Assembly: GCA_024653845.1 (NCBI GenBank) | Contig: JANLHA010000329.1 | Span: 1-7,639, forward strand | From: Candidatus Omnitrophota bacterium | GTDB lineage: Bacteria > Omnitrophota > Gorgyraeia > Zapsychrales > JANLHA01 | Reading direction: 5' to 3' | DNA: 7,639 nucleotides | In this document: positions 1-5,833 of the stretch, one piece after another | Position numbering within the stretch: position 1 is the first letter of the stretch | Layout: the number at the start of each line of letters is the position of its first letter | The notes under the pieces: generated by a model | What the model was told of the DNA's origin: nothing | What the model saw: the letters and a program-made list of their open reading frames with translations, nothing else | Databases searched by the model: none | Position numbers and translations under genes: made by a program

Positions 1-369
1 AACGAGAAGTTGGGTCCATTGGCCTTAGGAGACAGTCATAAACAACCATTTTTAGGACGAGACCTTTTTGATGAACGGAATTATAGCGAGGAGACGGCAA
101 AGAATATTGATCAGGAAGTGCGAAATGTCGTTGAGGAAGCTTATCAGCGAGCGCACAAAATCTTGACAGAGAACCGCGATAAGATGGAGATCCTGGCCAA
201 ACGTTTGATTGAAAAGGAAGTGATGGATATCGCCGAGGCCAGAATTCTTTTGAATATGCCAGAACCTACTATCGTATCACAAGAAGAACCTGTTGAAATT
301 TCTCCCCAGCCTCAAGGGGATTGTGCAACCAAAAATCAGGCGCCCACAGAAAATCCGTTTTCAAAGTGA
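1..369 (+). CDS. ftsH: ATP-dependent zinc metalloprotease FtsH, C-terminal fragment
   Basis: This is the 3' end of ftsH; the reading frame is open from base 1, so the gene starts outside the window. FtsH is a membrane-anchored AAA+ protease that degrades misfolded membrane proteins and some short-lived cytosolic proteins. The 122 visible codons belong to the cytosolic peptidase domain and tail. They contain the conserved FLGRD stretch, the RNYSEETA motif, IDQEVRNVVEEAY, and the closing helices with ILTENRD and LIEKEVMD. The last roughly 35 residues are a low-complexity tail rich in Pro, Glu and Gln, as is usual for FtsH. The ATPase motifs and the HEXXH zinc site lie upstream and cannot be checked. 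The stop codon overlaps the proposed GTG start of folP, which suggests translational coupling. Identity is very secure. Confidence 0.96.
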   Translation, partial: NEKLGPLALGDSHKQPFLGRDLFDERNYSEETAKNIDQEVRNVVEEAYQRAHKILTENRDKMEILAKRLIEKEVMDIAEARILLNMPEPTIVSQEEPVEISPQPQGDCATKNQAPTENPFSK

Positions 370-1256
370 TTGTAAATTCATCTCAATTTCCCCGACGAGA
401 ATGTCTTCTGCGAGCAGGGTCTTTTTCTATCCCCTTAGGAAAAGAGACGAAGATCATGGGGATCATCAATATGACCCCGGACTCTTTTAGTCAGGACGGT
501 CTTTTTTTAAGAAAGAATGATATTTTGACGCGAGCTGTTCGATTAGCTCAGCGAATGATTAAGGACGGTGCTCATTTCCTCGATATTGGAGGAGAATCAA
601 CCCGGCCGGGTGCTCGTCTGATCTCCACCGACGAAGAACTCCATCGGGTGATCCCGATTGTCAAGAAGCTTGCTCCCAAGATTCCCGTTCCGATTTCTGT
701 TGATACCTACAAGACGCGTGTCGCTCAAGAAGCCTTAGATGCCGGAGCCGTCATCATCAATAACATCAAGGGTGTGAAATTGGAAAAATCATTATTGAAA
801 ATGATCCAACGTTATGGCGCTGCGATTGTTTTGATGCATAGCCGGGGCACGCCGCGCACGATGCAACGAATGACAATTTATCAAAATTTGATGGGGGAGA
901 TCATTTCTTCTCTTAAAAACTCGATAGAAAATTGCTTGGAAATGGGAATTGAATCAGATAAAATCATAGTGGATCCTGGAATTGGATTTGGGAAAACCCC
1001 GGAACAAAATCTGGAAATCCTGAATCGTCTTCATGAATTGAATGTCTTAAGATGCCCCATCCTTGTTGGGACTTCTCGAAAATCCTTTATTGGTAAAGTG
1101 TTAGAGCGTGATGTGGAAGATCGCAGTTGGGGTACAGCGGCAACGTTGAGTGTGAGCATTTTGCGTGGCGCTCATATGGTGCGCGTTCATGATGTTGCAG
1201 CCGCGCGTGACACGGTAAAAATGACGGATGCGATTCTAGCTGAATCGATTCCTTAG
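366..1256 (+). CDS. folP: Dihydropteroate synthase
   Basis: FolP joins 6-hydroxymethyl-7,8-dihydropterin pyrophosphate to p-aminobenzoate to make dihydropteroate, the sulfonamide-sensitive step of folate synthesis in the cytosol. With the GTG start the protein has 296 residues. All TIM-barrel signature loops are present: MGIINMTPDSFS (31-42), GGESTRPG (75-82), SVDT (111-114), VLMHSRGTPRTMQ (155-167), DPGIGFGKT (203-211), SRKSFIG (237-243) and RVHDV (273-277). The start is uncertain. GTG at 366 overlaps the ftsH stop by four bases (GTGA) and leaves about 30 residues before the first motif, which fits the first beta strand. TTG at 321 would give a 45-residue lead nested in ftsH, and ATG at 456 would remove that strand. 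No clear Shine-Dalgarno sequence precedes GTG, so coupling to ftsH is inferred. The function is secure. Confidence 0.94.
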   Translation: MIVNSSQFPRRECLLRAGSFSIPLGKETKIMGIINMTPDSFSQDGLFLRKNDILTRAVRLAQRMIKDGAHFLDIGGESTRPGARLISTDEELHRVIPIVKKLAPKIPVPISVDTYKTRVAQEALDAGAVIINNIKGVKLEKSLLKMIQRYGAAIVLMHSRGTPRTMQRMTIYQNLMGEIISSLKNSIENCLEMGIESDKIIVDPGIGFGKTPEQNLEILNRLHELNVLRCPILVGTSRKSFIGKVLERDVEDRSWGTAATLSVSILRGAHMVRVHDVAAARDTVKMTDAILAESIP

Positions 1257-1264
1257 TAAGGAGG
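1257..1264 (+). promoter_or_regulatory. Strong ribosome-binding site of cdaA
   Basis: TAAGGAGG begins directly after the folP stop and ends three bases before the ATG at 1268. It is the closest match to the anti-Shine-Dalgarno complement in the window and fixes the cdaA start. The spacing is shorter than the usual 5-9 bases if the whole motif pairs. Confidence 0.8.
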
Positions 1265-1267
1265 ATC

Positions 1268-2044
1268 ATGGCTTTTGATGTTTTAACAACCAGCAAAGCC
1301 GTTTTAGAAGTTGTTATTCTATGGGCGATTTTTTATCGGATCCTTGTTTTTTTTGAAGGAACCCGTTCTTTCCAGGTTTTAAAGGGAATCACATATCTCA
1401 TTCTCGCATTCATTGTTTCTCAGTTGTTGGGATTTGATACGCTCAAGTGGTTGTTGACCAAACTTTTTGCGATTTCCATCATTGCGGTTTTGATTATTTT
1501 TCAGCAAGAACTTCGTCTGGGCCTGGCGCGACTGGGACAACAACATCTTTTTAACATTTCATTGGAAGAGTCAGAAATTGTTGCTCTCGTTGGAGAAATT
1601 TCTGAGGCGGTTTATCGACTCTCGAAGAAAAAGGCAGGATGCATCATTGCCATTGAGCGAGAGACCAAATTGAAAACATATATTGAAAGTGGCGTCATGT
1701 TGGATGCCAATGTTTCAAGGGAGTTATTGCAGAGTATTTTTATTCCATCTTCACCGCTTCACGATGGGGGTGTGATCATCAGCGGCCAAAAAATTGTGGC
1801 TGCGTCTTGTCTTTTCCCTCTTTCGGAAAATCCTAGTTTTAGCAAGATCATTGGGACTCGTCATCGCGCTGCCTTGGGATTGACGGAACAAACGGACGCG
1901 GTTGTTGTGATGGTTTCAGAGGAAACGGCCGAGGTTTCGATTGCCTGCGAAGGGCGGTTTATCCCTATTATCAATGAAGAGCGTTTTATCAATGTGCTCA
2001 AAAGTCTTTTGACAGGTTCAACGTCGGAGAAAAAGAAGAAATAA
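1268..2044 (+). CDS. cdaA: Membrane diadenylate cyclase CdaA (DacA)
   Basis: CdaA condenses two ATP into cyclic di-AMP, the second messenger that controls potassium/osmolyte balance and wall homeostasis in many bacteria. The 258-residue protein has the family layout. Three hydrophobic segments lie at about 11-29, 37-56 and 62-79, followed by QQELR and then the cytosolic DAC (DisA_N) domain. Visible DAC motifs include IERETKLKTYIESG (129-142), LDANVSRELLQSIF (145-158), the catalytic segment LHDGG (164-168) and GTRHRAA (196-202). The usual DGA triad is DGG here, while RHR is intact; I expect activity to be kept but cannot prove it. B. subtilis CdaA is slightly longer (about 273 residues). In Firmicutes cdaA is followed by cdaR and glmM. 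Here only a tiny CdaR-like peptide follows, 12 bp downstream, and then pdxJ. Confidence 0.93.
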   Translation: MAFDVLTTSKAVLEVVILWAIFYRILVFFEGTRSFQVLKGITYLILAFIVSQLLGFDTLKWLLTKLFAISIIAVLIIFQQELRLGLARLGQQHLFNISLEESEIVALVGEISEAVYRLSKKKAGCIIAIERETKLKTYIESGVMLDANVSRELLQSIFIPSSPLHDGGVIISGQKIVAASCLFPLSENPSFSKIIGTRHRAALGLTEQTDAVVVMVSEETAEVSIACEGRFIPIINEERFINVLKSLLTGSTSEKKKK

Positions 2045-2056
2045 AATAGGTGTAAG

Positions 2057-2155
2057 ATGAAAGAAATTTTTATGCACAACTTTGTGTTGAAGCTGATTGC
2101 GTTGGGATTGGCTATCATCACCTGGATTTACGTGAACGGAGAGATTTTAAAGTGA
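2057..2155 (+). CDS. 32-residue membrane peptide resembling the N-terminal anchor of CdaR/YbbR
   Basis: A short open frame starts 12 bp after cdaA, with AGGTG (2048-2052) four bases before its ATG. It encodes 32 residues: a short polar start (MKEIFMHNF), one hydrophobic span (about 9-26, containing LKLIALGLAIITWIYV) and the ending NGEILK. The pattern of a few polar residues, LKLIALxLAxxxW and then a short YVNGE-like turn matches my recollection of the N-terminal transmembrane anchor of CdaR/YbbR proteins, which bind and modulate CdaA. The YbbR domains that should follow are absent, because the frame ends at TGA 2153-2155 and pdxJ starts 64 bp later. It may be a real mini-subunit of CdaA or the surviving stub of a deleted cdaR. 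Position next to cdaA, a ribosome-binding-like site and a coherent membrane segment favour a translated gene. Homology is inferred from pattern only. Confidence 0.6.
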   Translation: MKEIFMHNFVLKLIALGLAIITWIYVNGEILK

Positions 2156-2187
2156 TCTCTCGTAAAACATTTTACTATCGAGAGATC
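2154..2187. repeat. Inverted repeat (stem-loop) overlapping the stop codon of the CdaR-like peptide
   Basis: GATCTCTCG (2154-2162) and CGAGAGATC (2179-2187) are perfect 9-base inverted copies. Inside them GTAAAA (2162-2167) and TTTTAC (2170-2175) form a second perfect arm pair with a 2-base loop. The whole folds as a long hairpin with a small bulge. The left arm includes the last two bases of the TGA stop. No T-run follows directly, so it is not a classical terminator. It could be an mRNA processing or stability element, or a relic of a small mobile repeat. Confidence 0.65.
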
Positions 2188-2209
2188 ATCCTGAGCGTTA
2201 GCGAAGGAT
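2188..2209. repeat. Short palindromic repeat of the ATCCTGAGCG-NNN-GCGAAGGAT type
   Basis: Two 9-base arms (2188-2196 and 2201-2209) flank a GTTA loop. They pair by five outer and two inner Watson-Crick pairs, separated by tandem G-A/A-G mismatches that can stack stably as sheared pairs. From memory, closely similar sequences (ATCCTGAGCG followed by AGCGAAGGAT) occur as dispersed intergenic repeats in many unrelated bacterial genomes; only one copy is in this window. The right arm holds AAGGA (2204-2208), 11 bases before the pdxJ ATG and the only Shine-Dalgarno-like sequence there. CTGTTTTT follows the hairpin, giving it a weak terminator-like look. Confidence 0.6.
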
Positions 2210-2219
2210 CTGTTTTTGT

Positions 2220-2936
2220 ATGCCTAAATTAGGTGTGAATATTGATCATGTGGCGACATTGCGCCAAGCTCGTCGAGAATTTGATCCTGATCCGGTGGAA
2301 GCGGCAGAGATTTGTGAGCAAGCCGGGGCCGATAGCATTGTTTGTCATTTGCGAGAGGATCGCAGGCACATTCAAGACAAAGACCTCAAAGCCCTTCGTC
2401 GTGTCGTCAAGACTCGTTTGAATCTTGAGATGTCCCTCAATCAGGAAATCACAAAGATTGCCATCCGCTTGCGTCCTGATCAAGCCACATTGGTGCCTGA
2501 ACGTCGACAGGAAGTCACCACCGAAGGTGGATTGGATGTGGTGAAATACTCTCGACGAATTCAAAAAATTTTCGATGATTTGCACGAAGCGGGGATTGAA
2601 TTAAGCCTTTTCATTGATCCCGTCAAAGAGCAGATCGACCAGTCCGCGGTGTTAGGGATTCGTATGGTGGAATTTCATACGGGAAATTATGCCAACGCCA
2701 AAACGAAAGTTGCCAAAGACCGCGAGCTGCGACGGTTGAGAGGAATGACACGATATGCGCAAGAGTCAGGACTCATTGTCAACGCAGGGCACGGACTCAA
2801 ATATGATGACACGCGTCCTGTGGCTGAAATTGAAGGGATTGAGGAGCTCAACATCGGTCATTCGATCATTTCTCGAGCGGTATTTGTGGGGCTGGAACGA
2901 GCGGTGAAAGAAATGGCGGCTGTTGTTAAAATTTAA
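2220..2936 (+). CDS. pdxJ: Pyridoxine 5'-phosphate synthase PdxJ
   Basis: PdxJ closes the ring of vitamin B6 in the DXP-dependent pathway, condensing 1-deoxy-xylulose 5-phosphate with 3-amino-1-hydroxyacetone phosphate to give pyridoxine 5'-phosphate. The 238-residue protein is full length (E. coli has 243) and starts with the typical LGVNIDHVATLRQAR. Residues matching the E. coli active site are in place with a constant offset of two: His43 in CHLRED, Glu70 in LNLEM and His191 in NAGHGL. Other family stretches are LVPERRQEVTTEGG (91-104), SLFIDP (129-134), VEFHTGNYA (150-158) and ELNIGHSIISRAVFVGLE (209-226). The gene implies that B6 is made by the PdxA/PdxJ route rather than PdxS/PdxT. It sits 10 bp upstream of acpS, a pairing known from many bacteria including E. 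coli. Its start is preceded by the palindromic repeat rather than a normal leader. Confidence 0.97.
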   Translation: MPKLGVNIDHVATLRQARREFDPDPVEAAEICEQAGADSIVCHLREDRRHIQDKDLKALRRVVKTRLNLEMSLNQEITKIAIRLRPDQATLVPERRQEVTTEGGLDVVKYSRRIQKIFDDLHEAGIELSLFIDPVKEQIDQSAVLGIRMVEFHTGNYANAKTKVAKDRELRRLRGMTRYAQESGLIVNAGHGLKYDDTRPVAEIEGIEELNIGHSIISRAVFVGLERAVKEMAAVVKI

Positions 2937-2946
2937 TGAGGCAAGG

Positions 2947-3297
2947 ATGATTATCGGTACAGGAATTGATATCGTCGAGATTTCGAGAATCAAGCGCGCA
3001 ATTGAGCGTTGGGGAGAACATTTTTTGAATCATGTGTTTTGTCCAGAAGAAATTGAGTATGCACATCGTCACAAATTTCCGGAGCAACATTTGGCCGTGC
3101 GATTTGCAGCCAAAGAAGCGGTTTATAAAGCGATTCAAGAGAATGTTCCTCCTCGATGGAAGGATTTGAAAATTCTCAATGATCAAAACGGAAGACCCTT
3201 TTGCGTTTATAACGACGCTAATTTTAAGAACAAAATTTTGATTTCTTTGTCTCATACGGAAAATTATGCGGTTGCCAGCGCCATTGTTACGACGTAA
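2947..3297 (+). CDS. acpS: Holo-[acyl-carrier-protein] synthase AcpS
   Basis: AcpS transfers the 4'-phosphopantetheine group of coenzyme A to a serine of apo-acyl carrier protein, activating fatty acid synthesis. From ATG 2947 the protein has 116 residues, the normal AcpS length. GAGG at 2938-2941 lies five bases upstream and supports this start over an upstream TTG inside pdxJ. Asp8 in MIIGTGIDIVEI and Glu57 in FAAKEAVYKA are the expected magnesium ligands. The last beta strands carry ISLSHTENYAVASAIV (99-114), also typical. The 3' end overlaps nnrD by 32 bp in another frame. The adjacent pdxJ (10 bp upstream) and nnrD (downstream) are both common acpS neighbours across bacteria. Confidence 0.96.
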   Translation: MIIGTGIDIVEISRIKRAIERWGEHFLNHVFCPEEIEYAHRHKFPEQHLAVRFAAKEAVYKAIQENVPPRWKDLKILNDQNGRPFCVYNDANFKNKILISLSHTENYAVASAIVTT

Positions 3298-4120
3298 TCC
3301 TCGTGCCTATAAAAATCAGTTTGGACATGTGCTGATTCTTGCGGGTTCGCCTCGAATGTTGGGTGCTGCAGCTTTGACCAGTTTGGCTGCGATGCGTGCT
3401 GGTGCTGGATTGGTCACTCTGGGAATTCCGAACAGTCTTAATTCTGTGGTGCAGAAAAAAATTTCGTTGGTAGTGATGACATGGCCTTTGAAAGAGTCGA
3501 AAGTGCAGGCCATCGATTTTAAGGCCTGGGCGCAGATTGAAAAAAGGTTGGAAAAATTTTCAGCCATCGCGATTGGTCCAGGTTTGGGAGAGGACAAAAG
3601 TACCCAGAAATTTATTCGAAAGGTCATCGAGAATTCAGTGGTCCCATTAGTGATTGATGCGGATGCCCTGAATGCTCTTGCTCAAAATTTGAAGATTTTG
3701 TTGAAGACCAAGACTCCCAAAATTCTTACGCCTCATCCAGGGGAAATGCAGCGATTGGTCTCTTTGAGACATAAAATTGAAGATCAAGATCGTCGTCGGG
3801 TGGCTTTAGATTTTGCAAAGCAATATCGTTGTGTGCTGGTGTTGAAGGGGCATCACACTGTGGTAGCTTCGGATGATGATCGATGTGAAGTGAATCGGAC
3901 CGGAAATGTGGGGATGGCTACCGCAGGCAGCGGAGATGTTTTGACGGGAATGATTGCTGCTTTTCTAGCCCAAGGAATTGAGCCTTTTGAGGCTGCCAAG
4001 TTGGGTGTGGCGCTGCATGGGCGGGCGGGTGATCTCGCTGCCAAAGAGAAGGGCAAGGTCTCGATGATTGCAACAGATATCATTGATGGTATCCCTCAAG
4101 TTTTAAAAAGTAGAAAGTAA
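3266..4120 (+). CDS. nnrD: ADP/ATP-dependent NAD(P)H-hydrate dehydratase (NnrD, YjeF C-terminal domain)
   Basis: NnrD dehydrates NAD(P)HX, the damaged hydrated form of NAD(P)H, back to NAD(P)H, using ADP or ATP. The 284-residue protein is a single ribokinase-like CARKD domain. Visible family motifs are HVLILAGS (21-28), LTSLAAMRAGAGLVTLGIP (37-55), AIGPGLG (102-108), VIDADALNAL (129-138), ILTPHPGEMQRL (153-164), VLKGHHTVV (192-200), the nucleotide/anion loop GMATAGSGDVLTGMIAAFLAQG (216-237) and ALHGRAGDLAA (249-259). In E. coli and many bacteria this domain is fused to the NnrE epimerase; here the N-terminal epimerase half is absent and would have to be encoded elsewhere. I chose ATG 3266 because the LPAPLLRRNPRAYKNQFGHV lead resembles the usual start of stand-alone NnrD proteins. 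It overlaps the end of acpS by 32 bp, implying coupled translation. Confidence 0.93.
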   Translation: MRLPAPLLRRNPRAYKNQFGHVLILAGSPRMLGAAALTSLAAMRAGAGLVTLGIPNSLNSVVQKKISLVVMTWPLKESKVQAIDFKAWAQIEKRLEKFSAIAIGPGLGEDKSTQKFIRKVIENSVVPLVIDADALNALAQNLKILLKTKTPKILTPHPGEMQRLVSLRHKIEDQDRRRVALDFAKQYRCVLVLKGHHTVVASDDDRCEVNRTGNVGMATAGSGDVLTGMIAAFLAQGIEPFEAAKLGVALHGRAGDLAAKEKGKVSMIATDIIDGIPQVLKSRK

Positions 4121-4126
4121 AATTTT

Positions 4127-4786
4127 ATGGATTCTCAAGTGAATCGTCCTCAGCTCATTCCTCCCGCAGGAGAGAAGAAAGTCCTTCTTCATTCCTGCTG
4201 TGCGCCTTGTTCCGGAGAGGTCATGGAGGCCATGGTTGAGTCTAAAATTGATTTTACCATTTTCTTTTATAATCCCAACATTCATCCTCGACGGGAATAT
4301 GAAATTCGGAAAGAAGAAAATATCCTTTTTGCCCAGAAAATGAATATTCCTTTTATTGATGCGGATTATGATCGTGACAATTGGTTTACTCGTGTCAAAG
4401 GATTGGAATGGGAACCGGTACGCGGCAAGCGCTGCAGTGCGTGTTTTGACATGAGATTCGAGCGCACCGCATTGTATGCTTACGAGCATGGATTTAAAGT
4501 GATTTCAAGTAGCCTGGGGATTTCCCGTTGGAAAGACATGAATCAGGTCAATGAGTCAGGGGCCAGGGCTGCATCACGTTATCCGGAAGTCATTTATTGG
4601 ACATATAATTGGCGCAAATTCGGTGGATCTCAACGGATGTATGAAATTGCCAAACGAGAAGAATTTTATCAGCAAGAATATTGTGGGTGTGTTTATTCTC
4701 TTCGAGACACCAATCTTTGGCGTATGAAAAATGGCCGGCCCCGCATCGAGCTTGGGAAGGAATATTATGCACGAGAAGATACATAA
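4127..4786 (+). CDS. queH: Epoxyqueuosine reductase QueH (DUF208)
   Basis: QueH catalyses the last step of queuosine formation, reducing epoxyqueuosine to queuosine at the wobble base of GUN-anticodon tRNAs. It is unrelated to QueG and uses an iron-sulfur centre. The 219-residue protein has the hallmark cysteines: [10 protein letters not shown] (Cys24, Cys25, Cys28), [12 protein letters not shown] (Cys103, Cys106) and YCGC (Cys186, Cys188). [20 protein letters not shown] (46-65), [18 protein letters not shown] (128-145) and [15 protein letters not shown] (157-171) are further family blocks. The wording of these blocks and the [12 protein letters not shown] ending resemble, from memory, the longer QueH type common in Proteobacteria. 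The gene starts 6 bp after nnrD without a clear Shine-Dalgarno sequence. It is not functionally tied to its neighbours beyond being another cofactor/modification enzyme. Confidence 0.93.
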   Translation: MDSQVNRPQLIPPAGEKKVLLHSCCAPCSGEVMEAMVESKIDFTIFFYNPNIHPRREYEIRKEENILFAQKMNIPFIDADYDRDNWFTRVKGLEWEPVRGKRCSACFDMRFERTALYAYEHGFKVISSSLGISRWKDMNQVNESGARAASRYPEVIYWTYNWRKFGGSQRMYEIAKREEFYQQEYCGCVYSLRDTNLWRMKNGRPRIELGKEYYAREDT

Positions 4787-4791
4787 ATGTT

Positions 4792-4820
4792 TTGCTAACA
4801 TTGCGTTACCCAATTATACT
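4792..4820 (+). promoter_or_regulatory. Candidate sigma-70-type promoter for the sugar-nucleotide operon
   Basis: TTGCTA (4792-4797) and TATACT (4815-4820) are separated by exactly 17 bases, the ideal spacing, and match the consensus at 4/6 and 5/6 positions. They lie in the 66-bp spacer after queH, which is the largest gap in the window apart from the region around the CdaR-like peptide. Transcription would begin near 4827, leaving a leader of about 25 bases before the ATG at 4853. I see no terminator hairpin in this spacer, so read-through from the upstream operon is also likely. Confidence 0.45.
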
Positions 4821-4852
4821 GATAAAGTTGTTTTAATCGGGAAAATCAATTC

Positions 4853-5833
4853 ATGACTCCATTTTCTAAGAAAATTGCTGTTGCAGGCGCTGGATATTGG
4901 GGAAAGAATCTTGTAAGAAATTTTCATGCCCTGGGGGTGCTGCATACCATTTGTGATACGGATTCTCAGAATTTGGAAAAGTTAAAACAGCAATATTCGG
5001 TGCCCCAGACGACCCTTCATTACCAAGATGTTCTCAATGATCCACAAGTCGATGCCGTTGCCATTGCGAGCCCAGCTGTAACACATTACGCTTTGGTTAA
5101 ACAAGCTCTCGAGGCGGGTAAAGATGTGTTTGTGGAGAAGCCCATTGCGTTAGAATTGGTTGAAGCTCAGGAATTGATCCACTTGGCAGAAACCAAAAAA
5201 CGCATTTTGATGGTGGATCATCTTCTGCAATATCATCCTGCGGTTGTGAAGCTGAAGGAATTGATTGACGCTGGTAAGATTGGGAAATTGGAATACATCT
5301 ATTCGAATCGTCTTAATATCGGGAAGTTGCGTTCCGAGGAGAATATCCTTTGGAGTTTTGCGCCGCATGACATTTCCGTCATTTTAAGCCTCGTTGAGAA
5401 ATTCCCGCGATCGGTCAAGGCGTTTGGTGAAGCGTATCTTCAGGAACACATTTATGACACCACGGTGACATATTTAAGTTTTTTTGACAGGCTTAAAGCC
5501 CATATTTATGTGAGCTGGTTGCATCCTTACAAAGAGCAAAAGCTTGTTGTGATTGGAAGTCATGGGATGCTGGTTTTCAATGACGTCGAAGAAGAAAAAT
5601 TGTGTCTGTATCCTCACAAGATTGAATGGATCAAGCAAGTGCCGGTCGCTGCGAAAGCCGAAAGAGAAGTGATCTCCTATGAAGCAAAAGAGCCTTTGCG
5701 GGAAGCCTGTTTGCATTTCCTCGACTGTATTGAGCATCGCAAAAAACCTAAAACCGATGGCCATGAAGCTTTAGCCGTTTTGCAAGTGTTGCAGCAAGCT
5801 CAAAATTCATTGGAGAAGGAAGAGCAGCCATGA
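4853..5833 (+). CDS. Gfo/Idh/MocA-family sugar-nucleotide oxidoreductase (WlbA/WbpB-like)
   Basis: This 326-residue protein has an N-terminal Rossmann fold with [17 protein letters not shown] (8-24) for NAD binding. It carries the family EKP motif at 95-97, with catalytic Lys96, then DHLLQYHPA (122-130), and a C-terminal substrate domain with [11 protein letters not shown] (165-175) and [20 protein letters not shown] (217-236). The overall pattern is that of WlbA/WbpB, which oxidise C3 of UDP-N-acetylglucosaminuronic acid to a 3-keto sugar. Downstream acetyltransferase and aminotransferase genes of the same pathway, joined by ATGA overlaps, support this role. The exact substrate is not readable: a UDP-GlcNAc-specific enzyme, as in the GnnA/GnnB pathway, is an alternative. 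The protein is cytosolic and intact. The ATG has only a weak GGGA (4839-4842) ten bases upstream. Confidence 0.87.
   Translation: MTPFSKKIAVAGAGYWGKNLVRNFHALGVLHTICDTDSQNLEKLKQQYSVPQTTLHYQDVLNDPQVDAVAIASPAVTHYALVKQALEAGKDVFVEKPIALELVEAQELIHLAETKKRILMVDHLLQYHPAVVKLKELIDAGKIGKLEYIYSNRLNIGKLRSEENILWSFAPHDISVILSLVEKFPRSVKAFGEAYLQEHIYDTTVTYLSFFDRLKAHIYVSWLHPYKEQKLVVIGSHGMLVFNDVEEEKLCLYPHKIEWIKQVPVAAKAEREVISYEAKEPLREACLHFLDCIEHRKKPKTDGHEALAVLQVLQQAQNSLEKEEQP

Noticed and set aside
2188..2218. Rho-independent terminator between the CdaR-like peptide and pdxJ
   Set aside because: The stem has only seven Watson-Crick pairs with internal mismatches and the T-run is broken by CTG before it. Termination here would cut off pdxJ-acpS-nnrD-queH, for which I see no separate promoter.
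2229..2585. 118-codon minus-strand open frame opposite pdxJ
   Set aside because: It lies wholly antisense to a full-length PdxJ with intact active-site residues, has no recognisable domain and no ribosome site; it is a shadow frame.
3266..3297. Frameshift joining acpS and nnrD
   Set aside because: Both proteins are complete: AcpS ends after its normal last strand and NnrD has its own ATG and typical lead. The 32-bp overlap is a normal gene overlap rather than an error.
4795..4809. Possible terminator hairpin after queH (TAAC...GTTA)
   Set aside because: The stem is only four A/T-rich pairs with no T-run, too weak to call.
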